Positions 1 through 6,036 of a DNA stretch of 6,036 bases are shown one piece after another. Origin of the DNA: JANOQP01 sp044227705 (GTDB taxonomy: Bacteria; Bacteroidota; Bacteroidia; Chitinophagales; Saprospiraceae). The translations under genes were made by a program, and so were the position numbers. The notes beneath the pieces were generated by a model. That model did not search any database. It saw only the letters and a program-made list of their open reading frames with translations, and was not told where the DNA came from. The stretch covers positions 1 through 6,036 of the forward strand of contig JBGAWE010000257.1 of assembly GCA_044227705.1 (NCBI GenBank). The letters run 5' to 3'. Position 1 is the first letter of the stretch, and the number at the start of each line of letters is the position of its first letter.

Positions 1-2514
1 GGTCACGCTGAACGGCAGGTTGCCGCCCCGGCACTCGACGACAGGCACCGGCTCGGTCGTGATTTCAACCGGGTCGTCGGCCCGCACAAAAGCGTCAATG
101 GAAAAATCCGACTGGCAGCCCGACTCCGCGCCGCTTGCGAGGAAGCGGTAATAGCCGACGCCGACCGGCGGCTGGAAGGTGTAGGGCATCGTCGTCGCGC
201 CCGGGATGTCGGTCCACGGGCCGTTGAAATTGGTGGCGTACTGCCATTGCCAGAGCGTCGTCGGCGGGCCGCCCCCGACCGTGCCGGAAAGCGAGATGGT
301 CGTTCCGAAACAGACGGCCGCGTCCTTCGGGCTGCTCGTCACCGTCACGTCGGAGTGGGTGATGAAGACGAGCTGGATGGTGTCGGCGCAGCCGTTTTTC
401 ATCGAAATGCCCCGGAAATGCTGTGTTCCTATGAGGTTGCCGTTGGCCGTCACCGTCTTCGTGGTCGATGCCTGCGCCCACGGGCCGTTCGGGTTGGCGG
501 AGACTTGCCAGAGGTAGGCGACGTCGTCTTCGGTCGCCTGATTGGTCTCCATGGTCAAATCCTGCTTCCCGCCCCAGCAGATGTGGACGGTGTCGGGCAT
601 CGTTTTCAAAAAGAATGGCGCGGTCGGCGCGACGCACTTGTTGAGGCAGAAGTTGTCGAAATAGACGGCGTTCGTCGAGGCCCCGGCCGTGTTGAATTTC
701 AACAAAAACCGGAGGACGACCGTCTGCCCCGTGAAAGCCGACAGGTCGACCGCCTCGCGCCGCCACTCGTCGCAACCGGCCGGGACGAAGACCGTGCCCG
801 GCACTGCGCCGTAGAGCGTGCTCAAGTCCTCGGGGGTGAAGGGCCAGTTTTGACCGCCGCAGTTGAATGTGGGCGCGTCGTTTTTCTCGTAAAGCTTGGT
901 CAGCGTCTTCCCGCAATCGGTCGTCGCCTCGACGGTGAGGGTGGTGTACTCGCCGCAGTTGAAACCGTGCTGTTTTGAAATGTCGAAGCTCAAAAGCGGC
1001 TTCTGGATGCCGGTCAAATCAATCGGCCCGAAGGTGAACTCCGCCTCCGAGACCCCGGTCGCTGTCCCGTCGACGAACATAGCGGCGCCCTGCTCCGTCG
1101 GGCAGACCGGCGGGATGGCCTGGTGGTGGATGGTCGCCGAGTCCTGGTAGGTCATCGTGATGTCGAGGTCTCCGTCCTCGTGGTTGTCGCAGAGGTCGGT
1201 GAACGTTCCCTTTCTTTCAAAGAAGCCGCAGATGTCGTCGTCGTAGGTGTAGAGGTCGAGGCCGCCGCCGTTGATCCCGGTCAGGAGGAACTGGATGTCG
1301 TGCTTCCCGAGACCGGCGGTTACGGTGGCGAGCTGCACGTTTTTCGTCTGCCCGGCAGGGATAGAGACCGTGTTTTGGGTGAAACTGCCGAACAGCGCGC
1401 CGTCGAGGTAGATGTCGTAGTCGAACGAGTTGCAGGCGGCCGTCCCATAGTTTTGGATGGTGAGGACGGGGTCGAAGGTTGGCCCGCAGGTGACGAGCGT
1501 CGGGTAGGCGATCGCCTCGAGGGCCAGCTCGTTCGGCTTGTCGACGGGGATGAGGCCCTTGCTTTTCACCAAAAGCTGCCGGTCGCTGGCCACGAGGGCG
1601 TGGCGGACGCGGACGCGCTGTCCGGGGGTGAAGCGGTCGCCGTTGCAGTAGCTCATGTAGTTGAAACGGCTGTTGTCCCAGTTTCCGAGGCCGGTGCAGG
1701 GGTTGGTGGCGCCGCAGTCGGCCTGTTTGTGGGGAGGCGTGTCGCAGACGCCGTCGCCGTCGGTTGTGCAGTCCACATCGGGCGGGCAGTTGGTCGGGTC
1801 GGAGCCTTGAAAGGTGTGGGCAAGCTCGAACGCGTGGCCCATCTCGTGCGCCATCACGCCGCTGCCGCCCGCCATCGAACTGGCGAGGATGATGGTGCCG
1901 TCGTACATCCCGGGGTTGCCGCCGTAGCTTGGGAAGAAGGCGTAGCCCGCCGGGAATCCGTTGATTTTGTTGACGACCCAGATGTTGTAGTAGTCGGCGG
2001 TGGGCCACTTGCTCAAGTCTTTCAGTGTCACGTCCTGTGCGCCGGGCGAGCCTTGAAAGCTGATGCCGAAGGTGGCGTAGCTCGGCACCGCACTGGCATT
2101 TATCCGGTTGATGCCGGTCGTCGGGTTGCCCGAGGGGTCGCGACGGGCGAGTGCGAAGCTGATGTCGAGCGGCACGCCGAGGCCGTTGGAGTTGGCCCAC
2201 TTGTCGTTGAGGGTCTGGATTGCGGCGGCAATCTGCGCGTCGGAGATGTTCGACCCAGTCCCCACCGGCTCGCCGACGTGGAAGACGTGGACCACGACAG
2301 GGATGACCGGGTTCTGGCCGCATCTTTTTTCCACCAAAACCGGCTGGGCGGTCGGCTGGCCCGGGCCTTGCTTCGCATGAAATTCGGGGGCCAATTGGCC
2401 GGTCTTTTTCAGATGGGAAAGGAATTCTGTCGTACCGCAGTCCTGTGCGGACGAGGTGGTGGCTACCGCAAAAAGTAGGAAAAAAGCAGCAGTGAAAAGG
2501 CGACTGTGTCTCAT
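1..2514 (-). CDS. Secreted M43 (pappalysin-like) zinc metalloprotease with beta-sandwich and Ig-like tail, 3' end outside window
   Basis: The minus strand reads without a stop from ATG at 2514-2512 to the window edge, giving 838 residues; the C-terminus is missing. Residues 1-23 form a signal peptide (MRHSRLFTAAFFLLFAV, cleavage after SSA before Gln24). The peptidase domain spans about 65-310. It has the zinc site HEMGHAFELAH at 223-233 (zinc ligands His223, His227, His233; catalytic base Glu224), the GVCDTPP segment near 255-261 typical of M43, and the Met-turn NYMSY at 285-289 followed by FTPGQ. Glu230 stands where most metzincins have Gly. Then come a CARDB-like beta-sandwich (about 325-415), a jelly-roll or MAM-like region (about 475-625) and two similar Ig-like modules (about 632-718 and 723-810), with a third beginning. 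By family it is a secreted endopeptidase cleaving extracellular protein. Export by the type IX system, with a sorting domain in the missing C-terminus, is inference. It is transcribed divergently from the propeller gene. No Shine-Dalgarno is visible, as is usual in Bacteroidota. Large ORFs on the opposite strand are shadows. Confidence 0.93.
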   Translation of the reverse strand, partial: MRHSRLFTAAFFLLFAVATTSSAQDCGTTEFLSHLKKTGQLAPEFHAKQGPGQPTAQPVLVEKRCGQNPVIPVVVHVFHVGEPVGTGSNISDAQIAAAIQTLNDKWANSNGLGVPLDISFALARRDPSGNPTTGINRINASAVPSYATFGISFQGSPGAQDVTLKDLSKWPTADYYNIWVVNKINGFPAGYAFFPSYGGNPGMYDGTIILASSMAGGSGVMAHEMGHAFELAHTFQGSDPTNCPPDVDCTTDGDGVCDTPPHKQADCGATNPCTGLGNWDNSRFNYMSYCNGDRFTPGQRVRVRHALVASDRQLLVKSKGLIPVDKPNELALEAIAYPTLVTCGPTFDPVLTIQNYGTAACNSFDYDIYLDGALFGSFTQNTVSIPAGQTKNVQLATVTAGLGKHDIQFLLTGINGGGLDLYTYDDDICGFFERKGTFTDLCDNHEDGDLDITMTYQDSATIHHQAIPPVCPTEQGAAMFVDGTATGVSEAEFTFGPIDLTGIQKPLLSFDISKQHGFNCGEYTTLTVEATTDCGKTLTKLYEKNDAPTFNCGGQNWPFTPEDLSTLYGAVPGTVFVPAGCDEWRREAVDLSAFTGQTVVLRFLLKFNTAGASTNAVYFDNFCLNKCVAPTAPFFLKTMPDTVHICWGGKQDLTMETNQATEDDVAYLWQVSANPNGPWAQASTTKTVTANGNLIGTQHFRGISMKNGCADTIQLVFITHSDVTVTSSPKDAAVCFGTTISLSGTVGGGPPTTLWQWQYATNFNGPWTDIPGATTMPYTFQPPVGVGYYRFLASGAESGCQSDFSIDAFVRADDPVEITTEPVPVVECRGGNLPFSVT

Positions 2515-2640
2515 GCTCGGCGATGGTTAGAATTGACAGGTGAATGTAGAAATCTTTGCCCGACAGATTCCGCAACCTTTGGTTTGGCTGCTGGAAATCA
2601 TGGCGGCCCGCCGAAATCCGACCATTCATTCATCCTTTTT
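2515..2640. promoter_or_regulatory. Divergent intergenic region, presumed promoters for protease and propeller genes
   Basis: This 126-bp gap separates two start codons that point away from each other, so promoters for both genes should lie here. That is inferred from layout. On the plus strand, AATCTTTG (2551-2558) and AACCTTTG (2574-2581) each match five of six fixed positions of the Bacteroidota -7 element TAnnTTTG. Neither has a -33 TTG at the usual spacing: the TTGACA at 2533-2538 is only 15 bases from the first. On the minus strand the best candidate is TACATTCA (complement of 2541-2548), a weak match. No operator-like palindrome stood out. Confidence 0.35.
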
Positions 2641-3309
2641 ATGAAATATAAAGCCTGCCTCCTGTTCCTCCTCGCCCTCTCCGCCTGCCGCTCGGCGGGG
2701 CCGGGCCGCGCCGGTTTTCGACAAGTTGCCGCCTTCCCGATCGCCAGCGCGGGTGGTTGGGATTACCTCGACCCCGACGGGCGGCGGCTCATCGTCTCGC
2801 ACGGCTCGCAGGTTAACGTCCTCGATGCCCGGACCGGCGATTCGCTCGGCGTGGTGAAAAACACGCCCGGCGTGCACGGCATCGCCTTTTTGGCGACCTC
2901 AAACCGGGGCTTCACCAGTTGCGGGCGGACGAACGAGGTGGTCGCGTTCGACCTGAAGACCCTCGCCGAGACCGGCCGCTGGGCCGCCGGGAAGAACCCG
3001 GACTTCATCTGCATATAACCCTTCACAAAAAAAATCGTCACCTGCAACGGCCAGAGCCACGACCTCTCGTTGATCGACCCGGCGACCGGCGCAACGTCGG
3101 TCACCATCGCCCTCGATGGGAAGCCCGAGGAGGCCGTTTCGCGCGGGAATGGGCTGCTTTTTGTCAACATAGAGGACAAGGCAGCCATCGCCCGGGCCAA
3201 TCTGAAAACGCTGAAAGTGGAGGCCAACTGGCCGCTCGCCCCCGCCGAAGGCCCGACCGGCCTGGCCTACGACCCGGCAACCGGGCGGCTGTTCGCCGGT
3301 TGCGTATGA
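2641..3309 (+). pseudogene. YncE-like beta-propeller lipoprotein, interrupted by a stop and truncated at the C-terminus
   Basis: ATG at 2641 gives MKYKACLLFLLALSAC, a lipoprotein signal peptide with lipobox LSAC and lipidated Cys16. The in-frame start at 2506 would bury this signal and overlap the divergent gene, so 2641 is preferred. The mature part matches YncE/YVTN-type propellers: GGWDYL near residue 38, then blades with VLDARTGDSLG (60-70), PGVHGIAF (76-83), RTNEVVAFDLKTL (96-108), GKNPDFIC (117-124), NGQSHDLSLIDPATG, VNIEDKAAIA and GLAYDPATGRLFAGC. A TAA at codon 126 (3016-3018) interrupts the match, which resumes in the same frame at once. The frame ends at 3307-3309 after 222 codons, about 110-130 short of a full propeller, and nothing family-like follows in any forward frame. 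The likely location is the periplasmic side of a membrane. Members of this family bind varied ligands and the substrate is unknown. No acidic surface-export signal follows Cys16. The stop may be an artefact; the C-terminal truncation looks more substantial. Confidence 0.8.
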
Positions 3310-3351
3310 TTCCTTTTTCATTTTGAGAACAGACGATTTAATTGGAAGGAG

Positions 3352-3383
3352 AAAAGCTCTGGCCAGCAGACTGGCACTTTTTT
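3352..3383 (+). terminator. Possible rho-independent terminator after the propeller remnant
   Basis: A five-base-pair stem GCCAG/CTGGC (3362-3366 and 3371-3375) closes a four-base loop CAGA and is followed by ACTTTTTT. The flanking AAAAG (3352-3356) can pair with CTTTT (3377-3381) across an unequal internal loop. Hairpin plus T-tract, about 50 bases past the propeller stop codon and upstream of mutS, is the expected place for a terminator. The stem is short, so the call is tentative. Confidence 0.4.
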
Positions 3384-3392
3384 ATGCCGGGA

Positions 3393-3462
3393 GGCGCGGC
3401 GATGGCGAAGGCCGCGCCCGCCCTGTCCGGCTGGCCAACAGGGCGAACCGGGCAAAACCCGG
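3393..3462. repeat. Cluster of three adjacent inverted repeats upstream of mutS
   Basis: Three perfect inverted repeats lie almost end to end. GGCGCGGC (3393-3400) pairs with GCCGCGCC (3411-3418). CGCCCTGT (3419-3426) pairs with ACAGGGCG (3438-3445). CCGGG (3448-3452) pairs with CCCGG (3458-3462). Loops are 10, 11 and 5 bases. None is followed by a T-run, so they are not ordinary terminators. They could be an interspersed palindromic element, a structured mutS leader, or GC-rich sequence pairing by chance. No second copy lies in the window. Confidence 0.45.
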
Positions 3463-3589
3463 CTACAAATGGCCAAGCGCCGAGCCGAAAAGGAGGCCGC
3501 AAGCTCGGTTTGTGGAGAAAAAACCCCGGTTCCCCACCTCGCTTCCTTTCTCGAAAATCAACCTTTGCCCATCAATTCAAAGCGAAACT

Positions 3590-6036
3590 ATGTCCAAACC
3601 AGCCGCCGCCGACGCAAGCCTCACCCCGTTGATGGGCCAGTACGCGCAGGTGAAGCAGCGGTACCCCGACGCCATCCTCCTTTTCCGCGTCGGCGATTTC
3701 TACGAGACTTTCGGGGATGACGCGATTAAGGCCAGCCGCGCCCTCGGCATCGTCCTCACCTCGCGCAATAACGGCGGCAGCAACCTTGAACTCGCCGGCT
3801 TCCCCTACCACTCGATGGACATGTATTTGCCGCGCCTCGTCCGGGCAGGATACCGCGTGGCCGTCTGCGAGCAGATGGAGAAGCCGACTCCGGGCAAAAA
3901 ACTCGTCCGCCGCGAGGTCACGGAGGTCGTCACGCCGGGGGTGACGACGGCCGACTCGCTGCTCGATGTGGCCTCGAACAACTTTCTCGCCACCATCGCC
4001 TTCGGCAAAAAGGAGCAGTTCGGCGCGGCATTCCTCGATATTTCAACTGGGGAATTCTTGGTTTCGGAAGGCGACGCGACGATCGTCGACAAGCTCCTCG
4101 GCGGCTTCCGCCCGTCGGAAATCATCGTGCCGCGCAGCCAGAAGAAGGTCTTCACAGAGCTTTTCGGGGAAAAATTCTACATCAACACGCTCGAAGACTG
4201 GGCCTTCACGGGCGACTTCGGCCGCGAAAAGCTACTCGCCCATTTTCATACCGCCAACCTCAAGGGCTTCGGAATCGAGGAACTCGAACTAGCGCAGATG
4301 GCGGCGGGCGCGGCCTTGCAATATCTGAACTCAACGGAAAACAACCGGCTGGCGCACATCAATTCCGTCAGCCGGTTGCAGACGGAGCGGTTCGTCTGGC
4401 TCGACCGCTTCACCGTCCGCAATCTCGAGCTCGTCTCGACGCCGCACGAATCGGGCACGGCCTTGATAAACATCCTCGACCAGACCATCTCGCCGATGGG
4501 CGCGCGGAATGCTCAAAAACTGGCCCGGATGCCACTCACCGACCGGGCGAGGATTCTCGAAAAGGCAGGAGGCTGCCGTGGAAGCCATCGAAAACTGGAA
4601 TCGTGGAGGCCGCTACCGAGCCGGAGGTGTGAAGATGATTGGCGACCTCGAACGGCTGATGTCGAAGGTCTCCGTGGGCAAAATCAACCCGCGAGAGATG
4701 GCGCAGCTCAACCGCGCCCTGGCCGCCATCGAGCCGATAAAAGAGGAGCTTGGTGCGACGGGTGCGTGGTTTTTCCAAAAGACTGCCGAGTCGCTCAACC
4801 CCTGCCGCTCGCTGCGCGACCGAATCTCGCGCGACCTCGTGGCCGAGCCGCCGGTCTCCGTCCAAAAAGGCGGTGCCATCGCCGACGGCGCCGACGCGGA
4901 ACTCGACGAGCTGCGCGGCATCGTGCGCAACTCACAGCAGATTTTGCTCGAAATGCAACAGCGCGAAATCGAGCGGACAGGCATCCCGTCGCTCAAAATC
5001 GGGTTCAACAACGTTTTCGGCTACTTCCTCGAAGTGACGAACAAATACAAGGACAGCATCCCACCCGACTGGATTCGGAAGCAGACGGTGGCCAACGGCG
5101 AGCGGCTCATCACCGAGGAACTGAAGGTTTTGGAGGCCAAAATCCTCGGAGCGGAGGAGAAGATCTCGGAAATCGAGGAGCGCGTCTTCCAGCTTTTGGT
5201 GGAAGAGGCGGCCAGCTACATCCGCCCCATCCAACAGAACGCGCAGCTCATCGCGCAGGTCGACTGCCTGCTTTCCTTTCAAAAAATTGCGGTCAAGCAC
5301 AGCTATTGCCGCCCCGAAATCGACGAAGGCCACGCCATCGACATCAAGGAGGGCCGCCACCCCGTCATCGAGCGGCAGCTCGGGCCGGACAACCAGTACG
5401 TCCCCAACGACACCTTTCTCGACAACGAGACCCAGCAAATCATGATGATAACCGGGCCGAACATGGCGGGCAAATCGGCGCTGCTGCGGCAGACGGCGCT
5501 CATCGCGCTGATGGCGCAGATGGGAAGCTTTGTCCCGGCCAAGCACGCGCGGATCGGGCTGATTGACAAGGTCTTCACCCGCGTCGGGGCGACGGACAAC
5601 ATTTCGAGCGGCGAGTCGACCTTCATGGTGGAGATGAACGAGACGGCCTCGATTCTCAACAACCTTTCCAGCCGCTCGCTGATCCTTTTGGATGAAATCG
5701 GGCGCGGCACCTCGACCTACGACGGCATCTCCATCGCCTGGGCCATCGCCGAGTTTTTGCACGAGCAGGAGAAGACGCGGGCGAAGGTGCTTTTCGCCAC
5801 CCACTACCACGAACTGAACGAGCTGGCCGACAAGTTCGAGCGCATCCAGAACTACCATATCTCGACAAAGGAGGTCGGCCAAAAGGTGATTTTCCTGCGA
5901 AAACTAACGCCCGGCGGCTCCAACCACTCGTTCGGAATCCATGTGGCGAAGCTGGCCGGGATGCCGCGAGCCGTCGTCGAGCGGGCCAACGAAATTCTTT
6001 CGCAACTCGAGGAAAAGCATATCGACGAGGAAAAGA
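3590..6036 (+). CDS. mutS: DNA mismatch repair protein MutS, frameshifted and partial at the 3' end
   Basis: MutS binds mispaired and looped-out bases and, as an ATP-driven clamp, recruits MutL to start mismatch repair. ATG at 3590 gives MSKPAAADASLTPLMGQY, the normal family N-terminus; the open frame upstream has no family match. The mismatch-probing F-Y-E lies at residues 37-39 (codons from 3698), with the connector domain at about 125-250 and the core lever and clamp following. The frame then shifts by one base at the A-run 4560-4563. Dropping one A gives ILERQEAAVEAIENW and the match runs on to the window end, 815 residues in total. In corrected numbering the ATPase has Walker A GPNMAGKS at 622-629 (bases 5454-5477), NISSGESTFMVEMNE, Walker B LILLDEIGRGTSTYDG with Asp701-Glu702, FATHYHE at 735-741, and SFGIHVAKLAGMP from 780. 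About 40-60 residues are missing at the right edge. Without correction the product would be 324 MutS residues plus an unrelated tail ending at 5566, lacking the ATPase. A second, compensated shift probably lies at 4508-4525. Confidence 0.95.
4505..4531 (+). other. Probable compensated +1/-1 indel pair within mutS
   Basis: As written, the codons give RNAQKLARM after SPMGA, unlike MutS homologues. Removing one A at 4508-4509 gives R-M-L-K-N-W. Restoring one base at 4524-4525 (for example T, giving CTC) returns to frame as L-R-M-P. The result RMLKNWLRMP aligns residue for residue with E. coli MutS RMLKRWLHMP, recalled from family knowledge. Two small indels here are therefore more likely than divergence. 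Confidence 0.65.
4559..4577 (+). other. mutS frameshift site: A4 run followed by a GC-rich hairpin
   Basis: GAAAAGG has four A's at 4560-4563, where three would keep the MutS frame. Immediately downstream, GGCAG (4564-4568) and CTGCC (4573-4577) form a five-base-pair stem with loop GAGG. A hairpin directly behind a short homopolymer favours slippage by polymerases and by sequencing chemistry. No known programmed +1 frameshift signal, such as a stop or rare codon in the A site, is present. Confidence 0.75.

Larger units (their letters stand above)
3310..3589. other. Non-coding stretch between propeller remnant and mutS
   Basis: These 280 bases hold no convincing gene. The mutS frame is open back to 3323, but the extension is Arg/Ala/Pro-rich and looks like neither MutS nor any family I recognise. 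The first 50 or so bases are clearly AT-richer than the surroundings. A terminator-like hairpin follows at 3352-3383, and a GC-rich cluster of inverted repeats occupies 3393-3462. The end nearest mutS contains AACCTTTG at 3560-3567, a five-of-six match to the Bacteroidota -7 element but without a recognisable -33 partner. A mutS promoter is expected here from context but is not clearly visible. Confidence 0.6.

Noticed and set aside
1802..2060. Repeated GAGCCTTGAAAG near 1802 and 2049
   Set aside because: Both copies encode the residues FQGS within the protease in its reading frame; a short codon-level coincidence, not a repeat element.
1123..2478. Long plus-strand open frame (451 codons) opposite the protease gene
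   Set aside because: Its translation is Val/Gly/Ala/Arg-rich with no recognisable domain. The minus strand in the same place encodes a clear signal peptide and M43 catalytic domain, so this is a GC-driven shadow.
2533..2581. Promoter for the propeller gene made of TTGACA with AATCTTTG or AACCTTTG
   Set aside because: Spacing from TTG to the -7-like element is too short or too long for the Bacteroidota consensus, and each -7 candidate lacks the leading T. Kept only as a weak note in the intergenic entry.
1217..2629. Long minus-strand open frame (470 codons) overlapping the protease
   Set aside because: It is in a different frame from the protease, is rich in Arg and Pro, starts outside the supported gene start, and shows no family motif.
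3323..3589. Upstream extension of the mutS frame as an N-terminal fusion or longer MutS
   Set aside because: The extension is Arg/Pro/Ala-rich, crosses several hairpins and is absent from the MutS family. ATG 3590 gives the standard N-terminus.
4559..4577. Programmed ribosomal frameshift in mutS
   Set aside because: The needed shift is +1. There is no stop or rare codon at the shift point and no upstream stimulator, and mutS has no known programmed frameshift. The hairpin is short and directly abuts the A-run.
4932..5882. Minus-strand open frame of 316 codons across the mutS ATPase region
   Set aside because: The plus strand here encodes Walker A, Walker B and the other conserved MutS motifs. 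The reverse translation has no coherent domain and is an antisense shadow.

Overview
The window reads as chromosomal DNA of a fairly GC-rich member of the Bacteroidota. The MutS sequence, with blocks such as TGPNMAGKSALLRQT, NISSGESTFMVEMNE and SFGIHVAKLAGMP, is of the Bacteroidota type. The left-hand gene is a secreted M43 metalloprotease built in the usual style of that phylum: signal peptide ending in Ala-Gln, catalytic domain, then a long tail of beta-sandwich modules. A Saprospiria-like origin would fit the GC content, but that is a guess.

Layout. (1) Bases 1-2514, minus strand: one uninterrupted 838-codon reading frame for a secreted multidomain M43 (pappalysin-like) zinc metalloprotease. 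Its 3' end lies outside the window. (2) 2515-2640: a 126-bp divergent intergenic gap. (3) 2641-3309, plus strand: a YncE-like beta-propeller lipoprotein gene. It is broken by an in-frame TAA at 3016-3018 and cut short after about two thirds of the propeller. (4) 3310-3589: a non-coding stretch with a terminator-like hairpin and three further close-packed inverted repeats. (5) 3590-6036, plus strand: mutS, the DNA mismatch recognition ATPase. Its frame is broken by one extra A in the run at 4560-4563, and it runs off the right edge about 40-60 codons before its expected end.

The genes do not form an obvious pathway. The protease and propeller genes encode envelope or secreted proteins, and mutS is a housekeeping repair gene behind its own leader.

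The most notable feature is a set of small indels in the two plus-strand genes. The mutS frame break is explained by one surplus A. Just upstream, a paired +1/-1 shift restores the family motif RMLKNWLRMP. In the propeller gene, a similar pair (surplus A at 3013, one A missing from the A8 run at 3027-3034) removes the stop codon and restores YNPSQKKIV. This looks more like sequencing or assembly error than biology, but a real mutS-defective (mutator) lineage or gene decay cannot be excluded from sequence alone. I found no evidence of a new multi-gene system, mobile element, CRISPR array, tRNA or rRNA.
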